From positions 422,501 to 486,500 of the forward strand of contig JAMZAV010000065.1 of assembly GCA_024449915.1 (NCBI GenBank): a DNA stretch of 64,000 nt, given 5' to 3'. This document shows positions 1 through 9,788 of the stretch, one piece after another. The notes beneath the pieces were generated by a model. It saw only the letters and a program-made list of their open reading frames with translations. It was not told the origin of the DNA and did no database searches. The translations under genes and the position numbers were made by a program. The DNA comes from Sweltsa coloradensis (lineage: Eukaryota > Arthropoda > Insecta > Plecoptera > Chloroperlidae). Each line of letters begins with the position of its first letter. Positions within the stretch are counted from its first letter, which is position 1.

Positions 1-212
1 CTTAGTCACTTTTCACTACAAACTTGCCGATAAAAACAAGCTAAAATGAAAACAATACTTGCAATATATATATAAAAAAAAATCTTCTGATTAAATAGTG
101 CTAGTATTGTGATTCCACTTTTTACCTTCTGCAGGAGCAATCACTAGGTGGTTTATGCAAGATAAAAACTGGGGTGCCTTTTTTTGAAATTTACAATTTA
201 CTATGGATTTTA

Positions 213-975
213 TTGGATGAGCGTAGCGAGCGAAGCGAAGATTCCATTTCACTACACTGGAGAAAAAATCCGGAATGTTTTTTTTCTTTATTTTTTATTT
301 TTTTTATTTTTGTGTGTTTGTTAACACGATTCCGGCTAAACCGATACTCCGATTGCGATGAAATTTTATGGAGGCCTTCGAAATCTCTGAACTTAGAACT
401 GCCACGTTTTTGAGCGCAATCGGGAAATTTTTTCTCATAAAAAACGCAATTTTTCGATTTTTTTCGATTTAAAAAAAATTCTTCGACTTATAACACCTAC
501 ATGCTTTTTCCGATTGTAATGATTTTTTCATCGAACCTTAATTTTATGAATTAAGATATTCGTGTGAAATTTGAGCATAATCAAAAAAATATTTCTCATG
601 AAAATTGTAATTTTACGGGTTTTTTCTTTTTTAAAACAATTCTTTGACTTATAACACCTACATGCTTTATCCTATTGTAATGATTTTTTTACAGAACCTT
701 CATTTCATGAATTAATATATTCATGTTAAATTTAAGCGCAATCGAATAATTATTTTTTATGAAAATTGCAATTTTACGATTTTTTCTTTTTTAAAAATTA
801 CGATTAATTAAAAAATTAAGTTAATTTTTTATTTAATTTAATTTAATTTAAAAAAATCTTCGATTAAGTAATGATTTTTTCACAGAACAACAGAAAATCC
901 GCGTAACACATGGCATATCTCAATGCACCATATACGCTCATCCAACAACGCGGCGGGACTTAAGCGTTTTCCTAG
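213..975 (-). mobile_element. AT-rich MITE-like element, family M, copy 1
   Basis: One end reads TTGGATGAGCGTAGCGAGCG and the other reads CGCTCATCCAACAACGCG followed by GCGTTTTCCTAG. TTGGATGAGCG is therefore an inverted repeat near both ends, and one end carries an extra arm finishing in CTAG. The interior is very AT-rich and carries blocks such as AAAATTGCGATTTT that recur in the other four copies (13737, 34050, 38164 and 58637). I orient the family with the CTAG end first, so this copy is on the minus strand. There is no transposase frame, so it would be nonautonomous. Five copies support a dispersed repeat; assignment to a DNA-transposon superfamily is not possible from the sequence. Confidence 0.7.
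489..817. repeat. Two internal tandem units (~161 bp) inside family M copy 1
   Basis: The phrase ATAACACCTACATGCTTT begins at 490 and again at 651. It is followed both times by a TGTAATGATTTTTT block, an ATGAATTAA-type block and an ATTTTACGATTTTTT-type block. The period is about 161 bp and the copies have diverged. A similar internal duplication is present in the copy at 34050, so it is a family property rather than a local accident. Confidence 0.7.
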
Positions 976-2445
976 TTTTAGGTAATACGATTGATTATAT
1001 CACTGTATTGCAATGCGAGAAATGCGAAAATACAATAAAAATGTAATGAAATCATTAATTGCAGAAAAACATATGTCTAAATAGAGCGGTAAAAAAAAAC
1101 GACCGAACGTAGATTTGAACTGCCGACCTTTCAAATAGAACTCAGACGCGCTACCACTTTGCCACAATGCACAGTGCTCTTATAAGCAAATTAGCCTTTG
1201 TTAGGTGGTATCGTCGATGACCGTACGACGAACAGTGCTGTGCATAATTATTTGTTAGGCTGACCTTACGATTGATTTTATACTCCGTAATAAAAAAATC
1301 ACAGCCAGTAAAAACTCCGCGCAAAGCCATTTAAATTCACATTTAAATACCAACACTTGTAGCCGTGTAGGCCTAAAGTGTCCGTCCCAGGACAATTATT
1401 ATAACAAGTGTAGGCCTAAATTATAAATGTAGGTACCGAGTAGGACTATTGGGCTAAATATTTAGAACTGTCATAATGATTATATATTGGCGTATTTGAA
1501 TTTATGTAGGATATTCCTAGTTTGACAGTGTCAGGACTCAGGACACCGGCTAGACACACCAAGTAAGTCTACCAAAAAGTTTATTTTACCACAGTGCATA
1601 ATATAAAATTGACAGAAAAATAACTCGCCGGTAGTATAAGCATATTACTCAGCAGAACAATGTTGTTTGAGACCGCGAAAGCAGACACACATGTGTTTAG
1701 TGATTGGTTTCGCAATTAACAGCACCCTTTTCCACTCATTCCTCATTTTGTATCATTCGGAAATAAATGAAAGTATATATTATCTGTTTTCTTTGATGAG
1801 CACTGTGGCACCGAACATTATTTCTTTGCGTTAGGTCGGGATATATTTGAGAAACCCCTACCTCTTGCATGATGTTCCGCGATCAGTACCCCCGAAATAA
1901 TAGTTCGCGGTTCGACCACTTGGCTGCACTAGTGTTCCTTGTTTTCTCGAATACATTTCAAGTTCAAGGGTCAAAATAAACATACTCCAGAATTAACCCT
2001 TGCATTTCTATAGTTTGGTTTGTCCGGGCTTATCCAAGACACTTAAAGAAACCGGACTTTGAAGGCAACTTTTAGCTAAATTTAGTAACGACTCGCGGCG
2101 ACTCTTTAATTATTATTACATTTTTCACGAGGACTATAAATGAAAATGTGTTTCATTTTATTCTATAATTTTGATTTATTTTCTATTTGTTTCTATCCAG
2201 GGATACCTGTTACCTTCTTTACCCTGGGTATTTCTCCCTCCGGTACGAGGAGACTAAAAGTAAAGGTTTAACGCCAAATCTTGGTTGTCGAGTGTCTTTA
2301 ATAATATACAGTGAATAAAATATTATATTTAAAGTTTTCTTTATGTAAAAGAGCAACAATTTAAACATTCAAGTTTTAGTGAAAAATTTATACCCATTGA
2401 ACTACTTTATCTACTTTAAGGAACGAATGGTTTTATTTACACTTC
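976..2445. other. Unassigned AT-rich DNA with one tRNA-like relic
   Basis: Apart from the tRNA-like sequence at 1100-1174 (minus) I see no gene, no frame with recognisable protein sequence and no strong repeat. The word TAGGCCTA occurs more than once, which may reflect old degraded repeats. Confidence 0.5.
1100..1174 (-). repeat. tRNA-like pol III unit (pseudo-tRNA or SINE head)
   Basis: Read on the minus strand this contains an A-box-like TGGCAAAGTGGTAGCGCG and, 30-odd bases later, a B-box-like GGCAGTTCAAATC. A run of nine T follows just after the unit (1099 down to 1091), which would act as a pol III terminator. The T-arm and acceptor pairings are poor, so a functional tRNA is unlikely. 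It may be a SINE head that never carried a long body, or a tRNA pseudogene. Confidence 0.45.
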
Positions 2446-3464
2446 CCAGAGCACTCTTACCAATATTTTGAAAGTCAAAAGAAAATGTCTGAAAGTAAGT
2501 TGACTGGAAAGAGGAACTTAAATAAAAAGAAAAAAAATCATTTTTTGGACGGGACAATAGCTCACTTTTGGCCATTATATGCAAATTTTGGATCAATAAG
2601 AAAAAGAAACGTTCTAGGTGCAATACTTAATTTTGAGCTATGATTTTTTTATTGTTTAAACACACCTTTGTCTACGGCACGAGTATAAGGGCAAATAATT
2701 TTCTGAAATAATGTGCGATGTGCGATTTTTTTTGTCACATGGTACAAATAAAAGTTTTGATCCGGTGGACGAAAAAATTAAAAATCATACATCAAACTTT
2801 ATTTCAGAAAATTATTTTCCCTTGTACTCGTGCCGGAAACAAAGGTGTGTTTAAAAGACTCATACCTCAAAATTCAGTATTGCATCTAGAACGTTGCTTT
2901 TCTTATTGATAAAAAATGTGCATGTAATGGCCAAAAGGGTCCAAAAAAATGTTTTCTTTTTTGAGTGTGGCTCGTTGGTCTTGTGGTTAGCGTATCTGCT
3001 TCCAATGCAGAAGGTCTAGGGTTCGATTCCCGCTAAAGTCAGAAGTTTTTTAACTTCTGATTTGGACTTAAGTCCATCAGTTCTTGTCTTAGGAGTTTGT
3101 AAACGGTGACTTTAGAGCCGTCCTAGCAACGAAGCACATAATAAATTCAGAGTTGTTCTGAATCGGCCTTGTTGATTCTGGCGTTGATCCGTGCGTGTTC
3201 GCACTGTCCATACCACTGATCGCTACATTTCCTTTTTTTTAAATCGATCTTTGGTTGGTTATCACTCACTCGTCGATTGCGTCGGGGCCTACAGGGTTGG
3301 CTTGGACGCTTTGATTTAAAGTCCCCCACTGAAAATCAGTTATATAACTGAGTGGGTAGACTCTAAATAAAATTTATTTATTTATTTAATCAAGTTCCTC
3401 TTTCATTCAACCAACTTTCAGCCATTTTACTTTGACTTTCAAAATATCGCTAAGAGTGCTCTGG
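2446..3464. mobile_element. Long foldback element (inverted arms ~265-290 bp)
   Basis: The left arm starts CCAGAGCACTCTTA at 2446 and runs to about 2735. Its reverse complement is found from about 2768 to 3464, ending TAAGAGTGCTCTGG. Matching blocks include TTTGAAAGTCAAA, AGAGGAACTT, TTTTGGCCATTA, AACGTTCTAG, AAACACACCTTTG and AATAATTTTCTGAAATAA. The arms have diverged moderately. The right arm is interrupted at about 2963-3392 by a SINE; without it the element would be about 590 bp. No target duplication is obvious and no transposase frame is present. Confidence 0.75.
2963..3392 (+). mobile_element. tRNA-derived SINE, family A, full-length copy inserted in the foldback arm
   Basis: The head is tRNA-like: A box GTGGTTAGCGTATC and B box GGGTTCGATTCCC, with a possible anticodon stem TCTGC/GCAGA around a TTCCAAT loop (CCA if read as an anticodon). 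A 9-bp hairpin, TCAGAAGTT/AACTTCTGA, follows the head. The body carries GTAAACGGTGACTT and TTGGTTGGTTATC, then a tail ACTGAGTGGGTAGACTCTAAA and an (ATTT)-type run. A second full copy ends the array at 52430-52853. It is pol III transcribed if active and would rely on a LINE for movement. Confidence 0.85.
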
Positions 3465-4153
3465 AATAGCCTTAATAAATAAATAAAATAAATAAATTTC
3501 ATAAATTATTAACAAACACATTCCCTAATTAACCCATGGTGAGACGATGATGATAATGTTCAGATAGTCTTATGATACGTATTGTAAAGTTGATAGCGCC
3601 TAAGTGACAAGTTGTCTAGTGGAGTAGGCCTACAGACAGATTGTCATCGGGAAACACTCACTTGGCGATGATGTCATTGTGTCAGTAGTAGGCACACGAG
3701 AAGAGGCGATAAGGAAGGCCCATCGAGTCAACTAGGTGCAAGCCTCAAGTGTGAACTGCGGTCTCAACCGACACGGGTGTGTGGAAGCTACTGTCCTCTC
3801 CACCCACTCCGGACGAGGTCAATAGAACAGGTGGACTATTCTTCACTGCATTGTACTGACGACGGTTGAGGAAACGATGCAGTGCGGAGGCGGCAGATTC
3901 GAGGATACTTCGTCAAGACTTATAATTGTAAATATAAACAAAGTACTTCGTAGCACTTTGTCGTAGATGCGTTAGAAGAATTACTGATTCTCAAAACCCA
4001 CGCGCGGTTTTACCGTCCATTTAGCGAGGTACACAACACAACAGTAGCCACTCTGTCTGCCGTCCACAGACAATACGCGCGTGAAAGCCAAGACATTTCG
4101 CGGAGACTTCTTATCACTTCATTCATCAGGTTATTTTAGCGAGTTTGAAAGCT
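3465..4153 (+). promoter_or_regulatory. GC-richer upstream region, candidate promoter and 5' UTR
   Basis: Base composition rises relative to the flanks, with several CpG-bearing words (ACGCGCGG, ATACGCGCGTG, TTTCGCGG) between 3990 and 4110. No TATA box or unambiguous initiator is visible. It directly precedes an ATG in good context followed by a splice-donor-like sequence, which is the reason for proposing a promoter and 5' UTR. The call rests on composition and position only. Confidence 0.3.
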
Positions 4154-4175
4154 ATGGCGAACAAGGATGTGAACT
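4154..4175 (+). CDS. Candidate short first coding exon (M-A-N-K-D-V-N, phase 1)
   Basis: An ATG at 4154 with G at -3 and G at +4 opens a short frame coding for MANKDVN. It is followed immediately by GTGAGT (4176-4181), a good insect-type 5' splice site. The exon would be 22 nt of coding sequence and leave phase 1. Unspliced, the frame would run on to a TAA at 4268-4270 (38 codons) with a low-complexity Cys/Thr-rich tail that does not look like a protein. I do not recognise the gene. No second exon could be found by eye, so this is a hypothesis rather than an annotation. Confidence 0.27.
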
Positions 4176-4289
4176 GTGAGTGTTTGTTTGTTTGTCGTAC
4201 ACCGACCATCACGACATGCAGTTGCCGGCGACGTCACTGTCTAGGTGTGATCGGTGTCCACATCACCTAAGTCCGCTAGGGGGACTTGT

Positions 4290-4680
4290 GGATCCTCAAG
4301 TGCAATTTGTGCAAGTGTCAAGTGATGTGCTATGTGTAAAGCTACGTGCAATATGTGCAGTATGTGCAACTGCAATCTGGATTACCGAAGCTACGTGCAA
4401 TATGTGCAACCTGGGTTACTCAAAGCTACGTGCAATCTGGATTACTCAAAGCTACGTGCAATATGTGCAATCTGGATTACTCAAAGCTACGTGCAATCTG
4501 AGCAATGTGGGTATTCAGATCTACACGTGATAAGTGCAAGTGTGAAGTGATGTGCTATGTGTAAAGCTACGTTTAATATGTGCAATTGGGATTACTCAGA
4601 TCCACACGTGCATTATGTGCAAAATGGAATACTTGGAGCTACAAGCGCAATATGTGCAATTTGGAGCTACCCCAAACGAT
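4290..4680. repeat. Minisatellite with AAGCTACGTGCAATATGTGCAA-type units
   Basis: Units starting AAGCTACGTGCAAT recur at short spacing (about 26-36 bp) between 4340 and 4505. A longer phrase, CAAGTGATGTGCTATGTG or close to it, occurs near 4318 and again near 4540, giving a higher-order period of about 220 bp. Later units decay toward 4680. The two overlapping open frames here are translations of the repeat and are not genes. Confidence 0.85.
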
Positions 4681-4689
4681 TTATTGCTG

Positions 4690-7470
4690 CTACCGTGAGT
4701 ATGTGGCTCAAATGCCAACAAGCATAAAATAAAACTAGTGACAATATTTAAGGCACAAATAAATGTATCTCACCAATAATTTAGCTGTTGTAGGTCCAAA
4801 GCTTAAGTGTATCCACGGATTAAATATTGTCATTAATTGTATGAAACCAATACCAGAATGTGTACCCAACCCATCACCCCACTTTTCAAAAAGTAGTTTG
4901 ATCTCTCTCCATACATTTTAAATGTTGACTCATGTAGATTCATAAACTTTTCAACCCTGGACTTATCTTTAGTTTGAATTAAACGTAGATATTATCAGTT
5001 TCTAACCGATTAGGATATACGTGAAAAACGCATTTTGATTTGATTACAAATTCATAGTGCTTTTATTTTTTCACCAAGCATTTACTATGGCATCTATTTT
5101 TAAACAAATCTTAAAAACTTATGTTTCAGATTCCTAACAGGTTTGTTGTAAATTTTGTCAAAGGGTTAATGCAAATTCAACTGAATTTAAATGATCGTAC
5201 ATAAAGTAAAAATAATTTGTCAAATAAATAAATATCGGTATAGTTATTCCTTATATTTAGTAAAGAAAAATCACTTTTTAGCGATTTCAAAAAAATAAAT
5301 TTTTAACTTAAGTGTATCATTCTAAATTCTAAAGCCTAAAACACTATCTTCACTTATCTCATCAATGTTTCCCGACGGAGAAGTCTTTATTTTACTGTAT
5401 ACAAATTGTAAACTAAAAACAATTAAATTATATACGTCGATATGGCTCAAACCGATTTATTCTGCACGGAACGTGGAGTATTTTCGGCCAGGGATGCAGA
5501 CTGATCAATGATCATAAAGAGTATATCTCGAAAAAAAAATGTATTCGAAGTGGATTTCGTCAGATATTCCGAAACCAATGTTTTATAGGTCAGGTTTGAA
5601 TACTGTCCTGCACATAGTTCATGTGTCATTTATGTGTTTCATCATTAAATATCACCCACTTATCGTCTCGATAAGCATAGCCCTTGCCAAATATTAGTCC
5701 TAAGTACAAATATAGCAATTTAATCTATTGAAATCACACAAAACTTCGGAACTTGTTATCATGGTACCGTTGTGGTGGCACAATGATAGCACGTGTTACT
5801 CGAAATCGCTCGCGTGTTTGATGCCAGCCACTATAGTAATCCGAAGCTATGTTGCGTGACTTTCCGTCTCCTCTAGAACGTATAACAATCACATTGAATA
5901 TAATCTATCAATATCTAATTTTAGAATACAAATTATATTTCACTTTTGGTTTTAGGCTAATAGTTCAAAATAAAAGGATCTTTCGCTGCAACAAGTAAAA
6001 TTACCATGATACAAAAGAAAAGGGATGATTAGTAATTTTTCTAAATGTACTGTACAGAGCAAGTTCTTAAACAATTAGAAATAATGATGATATTACTTGT
6101 TGATTTACTTCTTGTCTTCATCATAAATTAATTGCAGAACATTTTCGCCAAAAATACGAAAATTATTGCCATTTAAAATGTTCTGTATTATGGTCAAGTG
6201 TTCGAAATGAAAAGAAATACAATATACCCTTCCACAACATAGAACACGAAAATAACTTCCGTGCATCACTCTTTGAAATCGTTCTGCCTGTTATTCGCAT
6301 GCAAGAGCTGCAAGGAACGATTCTCAACACATAGGCAATGCTTTGATGTAAGACTTTGGAGACCAGCTGATTGTCATAATAATAGTACTGCATGAAATCC
6401 GCGAAGTAAAAAACTACTATAGATTAGTAGTCTGTCTAGCTAACTGTTTGGTTAGGAGGACGGGGTTAGAATCAGAAGGTGAAGAATTCAACCACAAGAA
6501 GTTCGAAGGTTAAATGTAAGGATGGAGTGGTGAACAAACAAAGAGGTCAGAGTTTTAAAATTAAAGCGCTTGCCATCAAATTACAAGGCATAAACTAAGC
6601 TAGAAAACTTGTTGAACTGCTAATAGCAAACTGGTGAAAGCAGTGGGTGAAAATAAAGATTTCTGGCTAAACATTAACAGTGTTGTGTACTACTGGAAGA
6701 ACTTTGAAAATATCACAATCAAATAAGAACGGAAACGCCACCAAAACAGCCGAAAATATGCGTTCGAACATTTTGAACATTGTTTCTATCTTTGAAGGCT
6801 ATTTTTGTGTACACATGCGGAAAGGTGACGTCTATCTTCAAATATGATTCGTTTTCTTAGTTCCACTTAGTCATACGAAATATGTAACTATCATACCGAA
6901 AATACACATATTTTATGGACTTTTGGGGACTCGTAGGAAACAAAACTGTAAAGTAATGTGAATAAATATTATCAACAGAACCAAAACACGTTGATCTGCC
7001 AGCATATCCCAGCAAATAGCTCGAAAAGTATTTGCGTATGCACTTAGGATCGCTCAGATAGAGGTTTGAATCGCACCCGACCCAATTCAAGGTCTAAGGA
7101 AGCCACTTGACATTTGATAGATTTAATCATAAATACAGCTTAAGATTTCCAGGGACCGTTCACGATACAGTATTTACCATTTACGTTTGAATGTTTATAG
7201 ATACATTTTTTTACGTTCATTTATATTTCGCATCAATTTGTAAAATGCGCGAAAATTAAAATTAAATTAGATAGTATAACAAAAAATGTTAAGACATAAA
7301 GTACTATGGTTCACAACACACGAATAAGCACAAGAATTAAAGCTTCTACAATTTAACGGTCATAAATGAATTAGGTGATCTTGGTTTGAATTTTAATGTC
7401 TCTAAACACATATATCGGTAATTTTGTGTTGCCTTATCAACAACAAAACTAATGGCATACACAACTATTA
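4690..7470. other. Unassigned AT-rich DNA
   Basis: No recognisable protein sequence, RNA gene or clear repeat. A weak tRNA-like stretch lies near 5765-5830 (TGGTGGCACAATGATAGCACG followed by GTGTTTGATGCC), but the B box is poor. The short open frames show no protein-like composition. Confidence 0.5.
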
Positions 7471-7476
7471 CTTATA

Positions 7477-7700
7477 TGGGAACTAAGCATCCATATTCGC
7501 ATCACTTTTCTGTACGTCCGTCCGTCTGTGCCTGTGTTACGTATCACGATAAAAACCGAACAAGACGCCCGATTTGCTTGCGGTGTTTTTGGTTGGCATT
7601 GTTGGTGGGAGATTCTAGGGCCCTAGCCCCCAAGAATGTTTTAAGCACTTCTACCATTAAATGAATGTGAGAACAAAAGACGAACATATTATTTTTAAAG
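7477..7700 (+). repeat. Dispersed repeat family G, copy 1
   Basis: It shares with the copies at 27590, 42460 and 56205 the string GTCCGTCCGTCTGTG-type, then CACGTATCACGATAAAAA, then a CCAATTT/CGATTTG-type block and GGGGGCTAG-like words. In the reverse orientation the family is seen at 9465, 26816 and 46071. No coding sequence is visible. It is probably a nonautonomous element or a terminal fragment of a larger one. Confidence 0.6.
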
Positions 7701-7759
7701 CAAACCCGGCAATGCCACCAAAAAGTTCAACACACAGCGAATTATTTTATTCTTATCGT

Positions 7760-8210
7760 TAAAGGGACAATTACCCAAAAAAATATTTTTTACCACATAA
7801 TCTATAACATAATACCACACTACAATGACCGTTTAAAAAATTATATCTTGAAACTCTGACTTTATACGAATTTTTCAATTTTTTTTGTCCAGAAATTTGT
7901 GAAAATTGACGTTTTGGGAAATTTCTTAATGCCTGCATCTTTTTTGTTCCACATAGATACTAGAGCATCAGACTAATCTAAAATGGCCCTTTATATCATC
8001 GTGTCTTGAAACTGTGCACAAATATACTCTCAAACACGCAAAAATATGCATTCCAAAATCACACCCCTTCTTGGTAATCAGCATATTTTGACCGAACCAC
8101 GTGCCAAAATTACATAACAAAATATAGAGGATTTACAGAAAAGGCCACTGAGTACATCAATAATAGCCAATATGTATTTGAATCAAAATCCTCCAAGGTC
8201 CCAGGGCATA
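7760..8210 (+). repeat. Interspersed repeat family R, copy 1
   Basis: About 450 bp that match 35905-36360 in inverted orientation. Shared blocks in order are TTTTTTACCACATAATCTATA, GACCGTTTAAAAAATTATAT, GTTTTGGGAAATTTCTTAA, GTTCCACATAGATACTAGAG, TCGTGTCTTGAAACTGTGCA, AAAATATGCATTCCAAAATC and CAGCATATTTTGACCGAACC (some with single differences). No coding frame and no simple tail is visible, so the class is unknown. Confidence 0.75.
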
Positions 8211-9464
8211 AAGATCGTCCCCATGTGGAAATTTTTGCCCATGGGACCTAGCTCGAAAAATAGCAAGTTTGTCAATTTTTTTCTTTCATCCGTACACAAT
8301 ATGAGTTGTGGGTTGTTCAATTATAGTTTGCAACATCCAAGCGAGCCGTGCCGTGAAAACCAGTTCATAAAAAATGATATAAAAAACTTAATTCAGCATT
8401 AATTGAAGTTGAAACATGCGGAATGAACCAAGTGGTTACAGTTCATTGGTTCAAGTGTTCATTCAAAGTACCAAGAGTTTAAAACCACGGAAATTGTTAC
8501 CGCACGTCATCTGCATAAAACATTCATTTTTCAAACGTAAATATGTTTACGAATTTCTTGCACGTAAATTTTCACAAATCATTGTTTATAACATTCTTCC
8601 AAGCAATTCCTAAACTTTTGATCGTTTAAACTTAAAAGCTGAGATAACCCGTAGTTTGAAGAAGATTACATAGCAGTTCACCTCGGCTGAGCACTGGCGT
8701 GTAATGTTCTTGAAGGTTTTTAACTACAGCAGAATTGGAAATGAAGTGCCCCGTTGGGACATTAAGATCAATAGTCTATGAGGTCTGAATTCCATCCACC
8801 TTCCTTGGTGAAAGCCATCTCGGCAAACTTGGCGGTAGTGGATGTTGTGTGTGATATTAGTCTCTTGAGATGGGGGAGGAACACCAGAACAGATAACACA
8901 AATGACGGGCGAGGTAATTGTTCAACCGCTGTTTAATAATATCTGGAGGCCGGGTTCTTTCAAGGACTAAGCTTACCTGGTTCCTTTACATTTTCAGACA
9001 CGACACCGAAACCAAATTATACTTTCACAATCGTTAGATAGAAGATATTTATTTTTGTATAAATACCCTCGACTTGCCGAGAAAACGCTTGGCTTGATAG
9101 GTCTCGTCGGCAGCGTTGGAGTTAACATCTTGAAACCAGGTATCGCACCACCGGTCTTAAAACATAATTTTTCGTGATTTCCGTTTCCGTACTATAAGTA
9201 CTTTTTACCGACCTCCCTCCTTCCCTGTCACACTTGACCATATTTTGATCATATTGCTGCTGCTTCTCGGTGGAAGTTTACCGTGCCATTCAGTACCCTA
9301 ATGGACTAGGTTTTAGGTTTGACGTGAACACTGTCTCTATGCATATTTTATTAGTCATCTTTGTATTGATACTTATTTTAAAATTTGAATCGCGTTATGG
9401 CTTAATTTTGAGTTATGAAATATGACGCAAAAATATTATTTTAAACAAGCACGGATACGGGAGT
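8211..9464. other. Unassigned DNA
   Basis: Open frames at 8172-8402 and 8416-8613 begin in or next to repeat R and have no recognisable motif. The stretch 8690-9010 is somewhat richer in G and C and contains a pyrimidine-tract-plus-AG sequence near 8998, but no convincing exon. Confidence 0.4.
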
Positions 9465-9788
9465 ACCCAGAATAGAGAGCGAAGCTACTTAATCAACAAT
9501 AGTCGAAGAAGGACACACAAACACAATTTTCCTCCAGCATTCAAATCAATTTCGTGTAGGTGCCGTGTTGGAACGATTTGACTCTCTTTGATGGTGATAG
9601 ACTCGCCCCCCTCCCCCCCCTGAAGCCATGAGTCACCAAAAACATTCCTCGCAATCATTCATGAAGGGCAATAACAACAAAAAACTCATTTCAACCGAAG
9701 GTAATGTTCGGTTTTCATCGTGAGACGTTATGCACACGATGGAAGGACAGAGTAATAAATATAGGGGAGCTTCTCTCCCTAAAAATAA
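9465..9788 (-). repeat. Dispersed repeat family G, copy 2
   Basis: It starts GAGTACCCAGAATAGAGAGC and ends near GGGGAGCTTCTCTCCCTA. Read on the minus strand the end gives the CTCACGATGAAAACCGAACA block corresponding to TATCACGATAAAAACCGAAC at 7477. Both ends contain the GAGCGAAGCT / AGCTTCTCTC type word, suggesting short inverted termini. Confidence 0.6.

Noticed and set aside
174..413. Charged ERSERSED-type peptide as a protein motif.
   Set aside because: It is the translation of the GAGCGAAGCG steps at the end of family M; the same peptide appears near 35700 and 59050 for the same reason.
213..975. Helitron, because one end is CTAG followed by T.
   Set aside because: The expected 5' TC end and a clear 3' hairpin just before CTAG are missing, and the related family P has CTAG at both ends as an inverted repeat.
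2963..3040. A functional tRNA (anticodon CCA).
   Set aside because: The acceptor stem does not close, and the unit is followed by a SINE body present in other copies.
3147..3329. A 60-codon minus-strand frame that recurs almost unchanged at 52610-52792, apparently a conserved protein.
   Set aside because: Both lie antisense in the body of SINE family A. The similarity is that of the SINE DNA, not of a protein under selection.
4332..4550. Repetitive Cys/Tyr-rich protein in overlapping frames.
   Set aside because: Both frames are readings of the GTGCAA minisatellite, with no support for translation.
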